This document shows, in pieces, positions 42,641-53,664 of a stretch of 64,000 nt of DNA (the stretch's first letter is position 1; the number at the start of each line of letters is the position of its first letter). The position numbers were made by a program, and so were the translations under genes. Under the pieces are notes generated by a model. It did not search any database, was not told the origin of the DNA, and saw only the letters and a program-made list of their open reading frames with translations. The DNA comes from Neoarius graeffei (lineage: Eukaryota > Chordata > Actinopteri > Siluriformes > Ariidae), in the NCBI RefSeq assembly GCF_027579695.1, contig NC_083571.1, positions 33,770,443 through 33,834,442 on the forward strand, read 5' to 3'.

Positions 42641-42994
42641 GAAGAAGAAGAACAACTTTAATTATCACATGTACACTCAAGCACAGTGAAATTCCTCTCT
42701 GCATTTAACCCATCTGAAGCAGTGAACGCACACATGCACACACACGTGAACGATGAGCACACACACATACCCAGAGCAGTGGGCAGCCATGCTACAGTGC
42801 CCAGGGAGCAGTTGGGGGTCTGGTGCCTTGCTCAAGGGCACTTCAGCCCAAAGCCGCCCCATGTTAACCTAACTGCATGCTACCAGAGGAAACCCACGCA
42901 GACACGGAGAGAACATGCAAACGCCACACAGAAAGACCCCCGTTGGCTGCTGGGCTCGAACCCAGAACCTTCTTGCTGTGAGGTGACAGTGCCA
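42641..42994 (-). mobile_element. V-SINE with alternative tail, reverse copy
   Basis: Begins with GAAGAAGAAGAACAACTTTA, the complement of the TTC-rich tail seen at 3494. It continues CACAGTGAAATTCCTCTCTG, CCTTGCTCAAGGGCACTTCA and the V-SINE head CGAACCCAGAACCTTCTTGC. It confirms that the tail at 3305-3494 defines a second SINE subfamily. Confidence 0.85.
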
Positions 42995-43009
42995 CCAATT
43001 TTGGGGTTG

Positions 43010-43267
43010 TATAGGAGTTGTGGTCATCCTGTAGTATTTTGGACAAAATATTTGGAAATATTATAAATATTTAATTAAAATATCCAGGGTAAAGATAATT
43101 AAAATATTTTTATATTCATTATATTTATATTTGGAGATTTAAAAAAATCAGATGATAATATATTAGTAATATATTTTTTGGAGCTTTGGTAAAGATGTTT
43201 AGATTGAAATTGATTTATTTGTATAATATTTTTTAATATACTATTGAAGAATATTTTATAGTTTTGG
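43010..43267. repeat. AT-rich degenerate repeats (AAATATTATAAT words)
   Basis: Irregular repeats of TTTGGAAATATTATAAATAT and similar words. The tract resumes after the SINE at 43680 and runs to about 44200. Confidence 0.6.
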
Positions 43268-43279
43268 AATTTTGGATAT

Positions 43280-43667
43280 CTCATCTCATCTCATCTCATC
43301 TCATTATCTGTAGCCGCTTTATCCTGTCCTACAGGGTCGCAGACAAGCTGGAGCCTATCCCAGCTGACTACGGGCGAAAGGCGGGGTACACCCTGGACAA
43401 GTCGCCAGGTCATCACAGGGCTGACACATAGACACAGACAACCATTCACACTCACATTCACACCTACGGCCAATTTAGAGTCACCAGTTAGCCTAACCTG
43501 CATGTCTTTGGACTGTGGGGGAAACCGGAGCACCCGGAGGAAACCCACGCGGACACGGGGAGAACATGCAAACTCCGCACAGAAAGGCCCTCGCCGGCCA
43601 CGGGGCTCGAACCCGGACCTTCTTGCTGTGAGGCGACAGCGCTAACCACTACACCACCGTGCCGCCC
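43280..43667 (-). mobile_element. V-SINE (HE1/DANA-like), full length
   Basis: Reverse copy with a longer (TCATC)n tail and a complete head. A perfect 12-bp duplication AATTTTGGATAT lies at 43268-43279 and 43668-43679. Confidence 0.93.
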
Positions 43668-43679
43668 AATTTTGGATAT

Positions 43680-44210
43680 ATTTTCGAAAAAATTTTTGAA
43701 GTTCAGGAATATTATGTATCTTCTGATCTTCATGCAGTCTAAGTTTAAATGTTAAGGTATATAACGAGTGATATATAGGAAATTTTCTGAAATTATATAA
43801 TCTTTAGAGAATTTAGTTTAAAATGTTCAACTATTTTAGTTTAAATGTTTTAGTTTAAATATTTAGGAATATTATAATGTTTAAATTTTTTAAATGGTCA
43901 GGTAGATTATAATATAAATGTTTTAATATTTATTTTTATTATATTCCGATATTATGATATTTTAATGTTTTAATTTTCAGAAATATTATATTACATTGTT
44001 TTTTGTGTTATTATTATTGAAGAATATTATAATGTTTAAGTAGGTTTTGCTGAAATATTCAGAATTATAACATTTTACATTTTTAATGTTAATATTTAAT
44101 ATTATAATATTCAGAAGAAAGAGATATTTTGAGATGTATTTCAGATTTTTTTTGCATTTTGTTTTAATATTTTCTAAAAAATATTTTTTGATATTGTGAT
44201 ATATTTTTCA
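43680..44210. repeat. AT-rich degenerate repeat tract, second part
   Basis: Words such as TTTAAATGTTTTAGTTTAAAT and GAATATTATAATGTTTAA recur without a fixed period. This is low-complexity A/T DNA with no coding content. Confidence 0.7.
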
Positions 44211-45525
44211 TGCAGCTCCATTTAGATTTCCATTCTGTGCTCCATCCTCTTACAGAAACACGAAACCATTCCTTTTGAGCCACATTCAGTCAGAAATTCA
44301 ACAGCATTCAATAATTAATTAATCTGATCCCAAGCCTTCCTCGTGGGGTCTAGTACAGTTACGTCTAAATTATTTATCTGCTGTGATCCAGCTTTCCCAT
44401 GAACTTGCTCTTTAAAGAAAGGCAGTGTTTGCAGGATCAGTGGCTCAGTGAGTTTTATTAATATGTGTTTCGTTCATTCCAAGTGTGTGATGAGAGTATG
44501 ATGTTACGTATGAAACATATATCAGACACATGCTGTAGATTTCGGACTGCAGACTGACTGGTGTCACCCACTGCCGTATACACACCACCTCACGCTTGTG
44601 TCATAATGACACCACTTTCTATTTCCAACTTGTCTGTCTGTCTGGGATTCCTGTCTCAGTTCAGCATTAGTGTCCCATCCAGACACTTAAAGCAAAAGTT
44701 TGATGGAACACCATTTGATGTTGACGTTTTAGTGAGTAATCCATGATTAAATAGGATGCACATACACATCTGAGGCGACTATGAGATTTTTAGTGTTTAG
44801 AGAAATGGTGTTTAGCCATAGATGGCTGATATCATCACATAGGCTGTCTTGATATCGTATTTAATAATATCAGGATACACTTTCAAAAACATCGGTATTC
44901 TCATCATGTGTCAGTCCTTTAATAACTCTTTTGTTACTTCCTGTGAAAACTTCCTGTGAGCAGATGTTAAAAACTATTTTTCCACCTTTTCTTAATGAAA
45001 CAGGGATAATTGCAAAATATTATTAAAAATTTGCTTACTTAACATCGCTTTTTAACCAGTTTCTAAAATGTGAAGTTAAAAAAAAATGAGCTGATAAAAA
45101 AAATGCAAGTAAAAAGTTACTATTGAGTTACTCTTACAGTCATGAATTTGATTATTTTAATGTGGTACTTTTTATCCATTTATAGTTACATTTAATGTTG
45201 TGGAATATCTGTAAAACAAGTTGCCGTTCTCACTTTCATTATTGCATCTATAAACTAAAAATCGTAAAGTTGTCTGTCCTGAAGATGTCAGAAAACTTTA
45301 GGATTACACCTTCACAATTGACTGGAATTGGAGACTCCTTCCATAAAAGTTAAAGAAACATCTCCTTCTAGAAAACATCACCATAACAATGATGTACATA
45401 TCTCTTTGTTAAATAACACATTATTAAGCTTAGTTCATGTGAATTATCCGCTGTCCAAGTTCCTGTGTAAAGTTGTTACGACAGAAACAATAATGTGCTT
45501 TATTAGAACATTAATCTAAACCTAA

Positions 45526-45558
<33 letters not shown>

Positions 45559-45604
45559 ATGTTGTGCTGTTTTCACTCACATTCATGTTTGGTGTGTGTT
45601 GCAG
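44211..45604. other. Unique intron sequence, possibly with conserved non-coding DNA
   Basis: 44220-44760 is non-repetitive, with ATAATTAATTAATCTGATCCC and CTGCTGTGATCCAGCTTTCC. No frame of interest is seen. (GT)n at 45523-45549 precedes the acceptor of the 45605 exon. Confidence 0.4.
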
Positions 45605-45660
45605 GAAAGTGAGCTCTTATTCCCTAAAGTGCTGAGAGGAAATCTCCATCATGAATGATG
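45605..45660 (+). CDS. sorbs2: sorbs2, start-codon exon
   Basis: Acceptor GTGTGTTGCAG at 45604, then 46 untranslated bases and ATG at 45651 in a good context (ATC before ATG). Codons read M-N-D plus G, and the donor ATGATG|GTGTGT follows 45660. The final single G joins the next exon to make glycine, so phase 1 matches exactly. SORBS2 proteins are adaptor scaffolds at actin stress fibres, Z-discs and adhesion sites. Mammalian forms have longer alternative N-termini before the same downstream block; no such exon is seen here, so this may be one of several starts. The exon is short and the call depends on phase agreement. Confidence 0.6.
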
Positions 45661-46044
45661 GTGTGTATATATAACTTTCATGAATCCTAAATCTGCTAGA
45701 TCAGAGATATATAGTGTCTGTAATTAGCTACAAAGCTATTGTAGCTAACAAACAGAAGTCTGTTTCCTCCAAAACATTTTGTGTAAAGATTTTCTTCAAA
45801 CCTATGTAAAGTTTTATGTAAAATGTGTGTTTTTTTCTAAACGACTCAGTTTGATTTTGATTTTTTTGTTGTTGTTCTCATCTCTGAGGAGTTTCGCAGA
45901 GTCAGCATGCTCTTCCACATCTACTAGCATTAGTACTGAGCTCTGTATGGCTGAGCGCAGCATGTTTTCAATGATTTGTGCTGTTTTTAAAAGAGCTTAA
46001 AGATAAGAGTTGACATTTACTACACCTCTGAGGGCATGTCATTC

Positions 46045-46084
<40 letters not shown>

Positions 46085-46454
46085 AAATGAATGCTTCTGG
46101 GAACAAATAAGGATAAGCTTATAAGCTGACTGCTAGCTTGTGTTCCACAAACCAGCTGTATTAGCAAAGTTTTTTCCCTTATGATAGAATTTTATAGATA
46201 ATTCACCTGTTAGATTTGGTACTAGTGCTAGGTGGAAAGTATTTCAGTAACTTGACTTCATTACTGTACATAAGTGTTGTTTTGGTGTATTTACTTGATT
46301 GAAATCAAATACTTGTTGGCTACTACTTTTTTACTTTCACTTGAGTATATTTTTGGCTGGATCCTCCCATTTTTAATTGAGTAAGATTCTGATACATCTA
46401 TTATCATGTAAGTATTATTTTATAATTTTTCAATACTTCCACTCCTGAGTAATA
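45661..46454. repeat. sorbs2 intron part with (GAAA)n
   Basis: (GAAA)n lies at 46043-46087. The remaining sequence is unique and non-coding. Confidence 0.7.
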
Positions 46455-47838
46455 CAACCCCGATTTGAAAAAAGTTGGGACGCTAAGGAATGTGTAAATA
46501 AAGCCAGAATGACAAGATATTTAATGTTCAAACTGATAAACTTTTTTTCTTTTTGTAAATATACACTCATTCTGGATTTGATGCCTACAACACAGTCCAA
46601 AAAAGTTGTGCCAGAGGCGTGTTTACCACTGTTGAATTTTTGAAAGTTAAATTCTTGCTTGATGTATGACTTCAGTTGCTCAACAGTCCAGGGTCTCTGT
46701 TGTTGTATTTTGAGCTTCATAAAGTACCATACGTTTTCAATGCAAGGCAGGCAGGTCAGTTTAGCACCCATACTCTTTTACTATGACATCACACTGTTGT
46801 AGCACGTGCAGAATGTGGCTTGACATTGTCTTGCTGGAATAAGCAGGGATGTCCCTGAAAAAGATATCATCCGGGTGGCAGCATATATTGCTCCAAAACC
46901 TGCATGTACCTTTCAGCATTAATGAAGCCTTCACAGATGTGCAAGTTCCCCATGCCATGGGCACTAGCACATCCCCATACCATCACAGATGCTGGCTTAT
47001 AAACTTTGTGCTGGTAACAATCTGGATGGTCCGTTTCTTGTTTAGCCTGGAGGACACAAGGTCCATGTTTTCCAAAAATAGTTTGAAATGTGGGCTCATC
47101 AGGCCACAGCAAACTTTTTCACTTTGCGTCAGTCCATCTCAGATGAGCTCAGACCTAGAGAATTTGGTGACATTTCTGGATGTTGTTCATATCTGGCTTT
47201 TGCTTTGCATGGTAGATGTAGCGACGAACTTTGTTTACCGACAACAGTTTTCCAAAGTGTTCAAGCCCATGTAGTTATATCTTTTATGCAATCATGTCAG
47301 TTTTTAAATGCAGTGCCAACTGAGGGATTGAGGGTCATGGGTGTTCACTGTTGGTTTGGGGCCTTGTCCCTTACGTGCAGAAATTTCTCTAGATTCTTTG
47401 AACCTTTTAATGATATTATGGATTGTTGATGTTGAAATCCCTTGCAGTTGTACATTGAGAAACATTATTCTTAAACTATTGGACTATTTGCCCCTGCAGT
47501 TTTTCACAAAGTGAAAGTGAACCTCTCCCCATCCTTGCTTGTGAATGCCTGAGCCTTTCCAATTACCAGTTAACCTGTTTAACTGTTGATTTAAAAAAAA
47601 TTTTTTTAGCATTCTACAGCGTCGCCAATCTTTTGTTGCCCCTTTTCCAACTTTTTTGGAATGTGTTGCAGGCATCAAAATGAGTGTATATTTACAAAAA
47701 CAGAATGAGTGTATGTTTACAAAAACATTAAAGCTTGAACATGAAATATCTTGTCTTTGTATTGTATTCATTTGAACATAGGTCAAAAAGGATTTGCAAA
47801 TCATTTTGTTCTGTTTTTATTCATGTTTCACACCGCGT
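46455..47838 (-). mobile_element. Tc1/mariner-like element in sorbs2 intron, decayed
   Basis: CAACCCCGATTTGAAAAAAG after TA at 46453-46454 is a Tc1-type terminus, with a subterminal GCCTACAACACAGTCCAAAA. Minus-strand pieces are the transposase: FQTIFGKHGPCVLQAKQETD, KPASVMVWGCASAHGMGNLH, and ENVWYFMKLKI, which corresponds to the third catalytic block. Frameshifts and a rearranged order leave it inactive. The far terminus near 47838 is eroded. Confidence 0.8.
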
Positions 47839-47935
47839 ACTAATAGTACTGTACTTAATGGTATATAATAGAAATGGAAACAAATAGCAACTGGATGCTA
47901 AATGTACAATAGGAAGAGAAAAAGAGAGACAACAA

Positions 47936-47936
47936 G

Positions 47937-47987
<51 letters not shown>

Positions 47988-47989
47988 AA
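47936..47989. repeat. (GAAA)n microsatellite 50 bp before the 27-nt exon
   Basis: A tract of GAAA units lies just upstream of the acceptor at 48037. Confidence 0.95.
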
Positions 47990-48037
47990 ATACAGTACAG
48001 CTTTATGTTGAATGTTTTTTGTCTGCTGTGTTTTCAG

Positions 48038-48064
48038 GTAGTGAAAGTCATTTGTCAGATTCTG
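48038..48064 (+). CDS. sorbs2: sorbs2, 27-nt microexon
   Basis: Acceptor CTGTGTTTTCAG and donor TCTG|GTAAGT delimit 27 bases that read (G)GT AGT GAA AGT CAT TTG TCA GAT TCT G, i.e. GSESHLSDS followed by a split codon. It is phase 1 on both sides, so it can be included or skipped without changing the frame. The sequence fits the Ser/Asp-rich linker just before the WRS...AKGYRSVRP block of SORBS2 (human has a similar DSQSPDSAWRS stretch). The following intron is only 180 bp and mostly (GT)n. Confidence 0.8.
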
Positions 48065-48076
48065 GTAAGTGTGATA

Positions 48077-48079
<3 letters not shown>

Positions 48080-48140
<61 letters not shown>

Positions 48141-48243
48141 CTTGACAGGTTGTCATGTCATGGTATCAGAATATGAGAACCTGAGGCAGATATATAGATG
48201 GATGGTGCTATATAGTAATCGTGTGTGTGTGTGTGTGTGTGTA
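48080..48243. repeat. (GT)n tracts filling a 180-bp sorbs2 intron
   Basis: (TG)n at 48080-48133 and (GT)n at 48220-48242 occupy nearly half of the intron. The second runs directly into the TAG acceptor at 48242-48244, in place of a polypyrimidine tract. Confidence 0.95.
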
Positions 48244-48244
48244 G

Positions 48245-48369
48245 ATGGCTGGCGGTCTCACAGTGTGACAGATGGATTGAGGAATGGCGATGCAAGCAAC
48301 TCCACTCTGACAGCAAAAGGTTACCGGAGCGTTCGTCCCAGCCTACATGACAAGAGCAGTCCCGTCCCG
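48245..48369 (+). CDS. sorbs2: sorbs2, exon with the AKGYRSVRP block
   Basis: The exon reads (D)GWRSHSVTDGLRNGDASNST, then LTAKGYRSVRPSLHDKSSPVP, and ends CCG|GTAAAC in phase 0. The AAKGFRSVRPNLQDK-like block is a hallmark of the N-terminal region of SORBS1/SORBS2, and the wording here is nearest to SORBS2. The acceptor is unusual: (GT)11 then TAG. Its phase agrees with the 27-nt exon before it and the long exon at 53665 after it. No catalytic role is expected; this is a disordered scaffold region. Confidence 0.92.
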
Positions 48370-48698
48370 GTAAACAGTTGAAACACACTTCACCTTCTAC
48401 TCTGCCATAAACCTGTTTTTATTCAATCAGAATCTGGAAAAGAGCACCAGCCTTGAGTACTGAGATGACTTGCTGTGTAGGTCAATCTACAGCTCATGTC
48501 TGATTCCTGATGGATGAAGTGTAATGAATTGCAATCTGCCTGTTCTTGGGTCTCACAGCCACATATCCAATCTAAGCTCACATCTGAAAGCAGGTCAGGT
48601 TTGAGTTGAAAAGATTGGATTTTGGTGTTTGGATCGCTCTGAAAAGAAAAACAATTGGATTGGAAAAGTTTTTCATGGTGAGAATAAGGTTGGATGTA

Positions 48699-48830
48699 TA
48701 TCTCATCTCATCTCATTATCTCTAGCCGCTTTATCCTTCTACAGGGTCGCAGGCAAGCTGGAGCCTATCCCAGCTGACTACGGGCAAAAGGCGGGGTACA
48801 CCCTGGACAAGTCGCCAGGTCATCACAGGG
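48699..48830 (-). mobile_element. V-SINE tail fragment in sorbs2 intron
   Basis: A reverse fragment holds only the tail third, from (TCATC)n to AGGTCATCACAGGGC. It is 5'-truncated, and the sequence is otherwise close to the full copies. Confidence 0.9.
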
Positions 48831-49006
48831 CCACTGTATATTGTACCATTACAATTATTTTGTCGTCGTCATCGTTGGTAATTCCTCATATCCGAGTAGT
48901 TTGTTCCTTCCAGTCACATCTGATAGTGGGCTTGTTGGTGGCTGATGAGCCTGATTCTAGCTCTGAAAATTCAGGGGCATTGGTGGCACTGAAAGGTCAG
49001 TGGTAG

Positions 49007-51786
49007 TTGGGGTTGTGCCTCTTTCTCTTTTCTGCGCTGTCGCTTGGTTTCCAGATTCATTCTTCTGTTTGCTTCAAAGAGTTTCGTCCCTGTACGGATG
49101 GTGTTTCACCACTTGGTATGCTGTCTAGCTGCTTCCTCCCAGGTCTCAGGGTCTATGTTGGTTGCCTTGAGGGTCTGCTTCAGGTGATTTTTGTAGAGTA
49201 GCATAGGGCGGCCCCGGGGGTGTTTCCCTGTGCTCAGCTTGCTGAAGAGGATCCTCCTTGGGAGTCTTGTTTCGTCCATGCGGGCAGCGTGACCTGACCA
49301 CCTAAGATGGTGTTTCATGATGGTTGCTTCTATGCTGGTTGCCCTGGCTCTTTCGAGGACTGTGATGTTGGTGATGTAGTCCTCCCAGCTGATATTGAGG
49401 ATGGTGTGGAGTGTCTTCTGATGGAACTGTTCCAGCTTCTTCAGGTCTCGGTGGTACAGGGTCCATGTTTCGCACCCATAAAGGAGGGATGAGACCACAA
49501 CAGTGTTGTAGACCATCAGTTTGGTTCGACGGCTGAGGTCCTTATTCTTGAACACCCGGCTTGTGAGTCTCCCAAACACAAAATGTGCTGCATGGAGCCT
49601 GTTCTCTACGTCCTTGGTTGAAGTGCACTGGACGGAAAGAAGACTACCAAGGTACGGGAAGTGCTCCACGCACTTGATGTTGTTTCCCCACGATAGAGAT
49701 GTTGCAGTCTGGTAGATCAGCTCCGGGTGGGGGTTGGATGAGGATTTTGGTCTTGCCGGTGTTCACGGTGAGGCCAAACTGGGAGTAGGCAGCGCAGAAG
49801 TTGTTGACTGATCGCTGTAGTTCTTCAGGCGAGTGAGCTGGTGCAGCATTGTTATCTGTGTACTGCATCTCTGTCACTTTGAAAATGGCAGTTCGATGCT
49901 TGGAGTGGACTCAAAACAGGTTGAACAGTCCTCCTATGAAACGGTATCTGACTTCCACGCTTGGGTTGTCTGGTGGAATCTTGTGTAGCATGGCAGCAAG
50001 GTAGAGAGAGAACAGTGTTGGTGCAAGAAAAACAACCCTGTTTCAGTCCATAGGTGATGGGAAACTCATCCGAGGTGTTTTTTTGGTGGATGACACGGGC
50101 CGTAATGCATTGCTTGGATCATCATGATGAAGGGATCTGGTAGGCCGAAGCATCTCAGGACAGCCCACATAGCATCCCTCGGAACGCTATCATAAGCTTT
50201 CTCGAGTTCGTAGAACACCAGAAAGAGGGGCTTGTTCTGCTCTTGAGCCTTTTCCTGCAGCTGTCTGGCGCAGAAAATCATGCCAATCGTCCCTTGAGAA
50301 GCTCAGAATCCGCACTGAGATCCCGGGAGGATCTTCTCGGCAATTTCTTGAAGGCGGTTCAAGATAATCCTGGCCAGGATCTTTCCAGCAATGGACAGCA
50401 GGGATATCCCATGGTAATTGGTGCAGATGTTTCAGTCTGCCTTCTTGAAGATGGTCACAATCAGCGTATTCTTCAGATTGTCCGGAACACGCTTTGCATC
50501 CCACATTCGAAGCATCAGGGTGAAGAGCCGAGTTTTCAGGGCCATCCCACTGTGGTCAAGCAGCTCGAACAGGATGTTGTCTGGTGCTGCGGCTTTTCCT
50601 CGGTGCATTTGCTTGAGAGCTGATTGGAATTTGTTGAAAGTGGGTGGGACAGACATGCAGGGTTGTGGAGGGTGTTGAGGCACATTCTGTAGGAAGGCGT
50701 TGTCCACAGTTGAATTGCGGATGAGCAGGGCATTGAAATCTTCTTCCAGCATTCCAGAATGTCTTGGCTCTCAGTCAGAAGGGTGGTGTTGTCAGCTGAA
50801 ATGAGAGTCTTCACGGATGATCATTTGGGGCCATAGATCTCTTTGGTACCCACGTGGAAGTTCCTGAGATCCCTGGCATCAGCACGGAGTTGGAGTTCTG
50901 CTGCTTCTTCCTGCCACCAGTTGTTCTGAAGCTCCCGCACTCTGGTCTGGCACTGACTCTTGAGCTGTTGGTGCTGGGCTTTCTTTTCAATCAATGTCAG
51001 GTCTTGTTCATAGGTGAGCCTCGCTTTTTGCTTGGCACTGATGAGGGTAGTGATTTCTTTGTCGTTGCTATCAAACTAGTCCTGGTGTTTCCTTTTCTGG
51101 AAGCTGACGGTCTCTTTGGCTGCTTTGTTGATGGCGTCTCAGAGAGTCGTCCACTCCAAGTCCACTGATGTTTCATGTACTGGGTTCAATATGAGGCATT
51201 GGTACACTGCTTCTCAGAAAATCTCAGATGTGGCCGGGTTCTTCAGCTTGCTGATGTCATACTTCTTTCTTGGTTGGTTGTTCAGGTAGTGCCTGGCCTT
51301 GGGTTTTCAGTGAAGACTCAGTTTCAGTTTGGTAGCGAGAAGACGATGGTCCGTCCAACAGTCGTCAGCACTGGGCATGCACCTGGTGATCAGGACACCC
51401 TTCTGACAATGGCGTAGTCAAGAATATGCCAGTGTTTCAATTGTGGATGCCTCCAGGTGGTCTTGAAATGGTTAGGAAGTTGAAACCAAGAGTTGACAAT
51501 AGTCAGTTCTTGTTTGGCACAGAGGCTAAGAAGCAGAAGGCTGTTGGCATTGCAGTTTCTGACACCTTCCTTTCCAAGGATGTTTTGCCAGAGAATGTGG
51601 TCCTTTCCTACTCTTGTGTTGAAATCTCCCAAGAGTACAAGGCGATCTCCGGTCGGGATGCGGGTGATGGTTTTGTTCAGTTGTTGGTAGAACGCTTCCT
51701 TGATATCTTCTTCGGCATCCAGCGTCGGAGCATAGGCCGAGATGAAAATGGTGAAGTGGTTTTCAGGGAGCGGAATAGGCCCCAAG
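49007..51786 (-). pseudogene. Non-LTR retrotransposon (LINE), 3' two-thirds: endonuclease end and reverse transcriptase
   Basis: Minus-strand pieces in the right order: endonuclease ISAYAPTLDAEEDIKEAFY, LLGDFNTRVGKDHILWQ and TTWRHPQLKHWHILDYAIVR (51390-51785). Reverse-transcriptase fingers follow (ALKQMHRGKAAAPDNILFEL near 50600), then palm LFLVFYELEKAYDSVPRDAM (50066-50281), the YTDNNAAPAHSPEEL stretch where Y-x-D-D is expected (49870), and the C-terminal domain LLYGCETWTLYHRDLKKLEQ, HHLRWSGHAARMDE and GRPMLLYKNHLKQTLKATN (49106-49669). Several frameshifts and loss of the second catalytic Asp make it dead. It resembles CFDP2-like LINE proteins of fish; the clade (RTE-like?) is uncertain. Confidence 0.88.
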
Positions 51787-52814
51787 CATAACTACATCAT
51801 CACTTGTTTACCGCAGTGCATTGTGGGGGATAGCCGGGGTCGGTAGTTGAGCGATATGACAGATGCCAGATTAATTTTACATAAGAGCAATGTGAGAGGA
51901 GCGATTTTGCCATCCTCTGTCATGGAAGACAATGAAATTGGTAATTTAAAGAGGTGGATATCATGTCGAGGGTTTACAGCAGGAAAATCGGAATCCAAAT
52001 CAAGCTTGGTGAGAAGGTAAGAGTCTAGACCGAGTCTATCACACTGTACAACAACATCAAATCTCAGAATGTCTTATTTCTGAGGATGTACATTGCACCA
52101 GCTAAACTTTATCGAGAAAACAAATCTATATGAATATTGGGAATTGTATATAGCCTCTCTGAAATTGGCTGTAATGTCTATAGTGTTCATAGCGAAGTTA
52201 CATTAAGTCTAAGATTCCTTCGTGATCCTGGGCCCAGATGAACAGCATCAAAACATTTATAAATGAGTGATTAGTTAAATAAAACTTGATATCAGGAAAC
52301 ATTACCAAAAAAAAAAACTTTGGAAACCCACTGATCTGCCATGTCATGTTCAGTATAAATGCATTTTCTTCAATAAATGCTGCTAGTGAGGTACACTGAA
52401 CATTATACATGTCCAAAAGAGAATCCTTCATGGTTTGGGAGTTTTATCGGTCCAGCAGGCTCATTCGGCTGCTGAGTACTTTGGCACGCTGAGAGGCAAA
52501 GGCCAAAGAATGCTTCGTTGTTTTACAGGTTTTGGAATATCGCTAGTTTCAGACAATGAACAATATCGATTGTTATAATCTTCTATAACCGAAGGCCATT
52601 CCGCAGACCATGGAAATATTGCTGGGTCACAGTTTAAGTACGTCTTTTTCCCACCAGAGAAATGTAAGCTACAAACACTCTGTCTAACCATGGTTAAAAC
52701 CGGTTAGACAGAACAATGCTGTATTTAACAAAGGCGAAAGTAAACAATAGGGCGGAGTTGACCCCGGGTATCACCCATAATGCATTGCGGTAAACAAACG
52801 ATGACGTAGTTATG
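51787..52814 (-). mobile_element. THAP-bearing DNA transposon inserted in the LINE
   Basis: CATAACTACATCATC at 51787 and GATGACGTAGTTATG ending at 52814 are inverted ends that extend through TTGTTTACCGCAGTGCATTG and CAATGCATTATGGGTG-like complements for about 40 bp. LINE reading continues across it (PKGINKCLMT before, ENHFTIFISAYAP after). The element is 1028 bp, with a THAP fragment inside. The duplicated target is too short to define (AG at both borders). Confidence 0.8.
52461..52691 (-). pseudogene. THAP-finger C-terminal fragment
   Basis: The frame reads MVRQSVCSLHFSGGKKTYLN then CDPAIFPW. The Cys-x2-His pair in VCSLHF and the following aromatic/proline box (IFPW) are the second half of a THAP zinc finger. 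The N-terminal half is missing, and no transposase core follows (EWPSVIEDYNNRY is unassigned). It is a deletion derivative. Confidence 0.6.
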
Positions 52815-53240
52815 AGTTAGGGTCATTCAGCGCGTCATGAGGCATTTGTTGATGCCTTTGGGGATCAGGTTGTGGGTTCTGACAAGTTGGCTCTTGATGG
52901 CAAAGCCCACCCCATAATCGCGATGTTCCTTTGGGTCTTTTCCCTTCCAGAAGAAAGTGTATCCAGCTCCGATCTCTTCAAGTTGGCCCTCGCCAGCCAG
53001 ACATTGCTCAGAGCAGCAATGTCGATGTTAAATCTAGTGAGTTCCCTAGAGACCAGGGCCATTCTTCATTCAGGTTGGACCGAGTCCTTGCAGTCAAGAA
53101 GTGTTCTCATGTTCCAAGATCCAACAGTCAGATGAGAAATACAATTTTTTGGTGCGTTTGGCCTGCAGAAGAGGGTGATCACTGGGTGCAGTACCCCAGC
53201 CAGGTTCGCTCGTGGCTTCCAATGTTTAGCCCATCTTTTC
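52815..53240 (-). pseudogene. LINE, 5' part of endonuclease
   Basis: The minus-strand frame MALVSRELTRFNIDIAALSN then VWLARANLKRSELDTLSSGR matches the opening of the same endonuclease (DIAALSE box, with SN in place of the catalytic SE). It ends at the THAP element and continues at 51786. The extreme 5' end of the LINE is not evident. Confidence 0.75.
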
Positions 53241-53664
53241 TAGGGCCTTCCCCATTCGGTTATTTCACACTGTATTATATCACTGATTTTTTTGTATTAT
53301 TTAATAAAATTTTTATTCACACCATCTATCTATCTCTGTTTCACCCAGCATTTCTCGGCTCCATATAGCATGACAAACATTGATGGGTCATCTTTACATA
53401 TCATAATGTGTGTTTCTGTGTGCGGGTATTAAACTTTAAATCAGCAAGATGGACTGTTTTTCACAGCCTATAAATTTAATCTTGTTTTTATTCGCAGGCC
53501 ACAGATTTAACGATGTTATCATTTATTCAGGAGGAACATTCTCGCGTCTGACTCACCAATCATTTTTATTAAGATCATTTCCACACATACTGCCAGTTTG
53601 CCAAGCCTTCCAATTCTAACGTTGTTCTTTTTTTGTCTGGTTGGCTCCCTTGTGTGTCAATCAG

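Noticed and set aside
45605..45660. Treating the start-codon exon as certain
   Set aside because: Kept as a feature, but with moderate confidence only. Only ten coding bases are present, and alternative sorbs2 starts may lie outside the window or in unrecognised exons.
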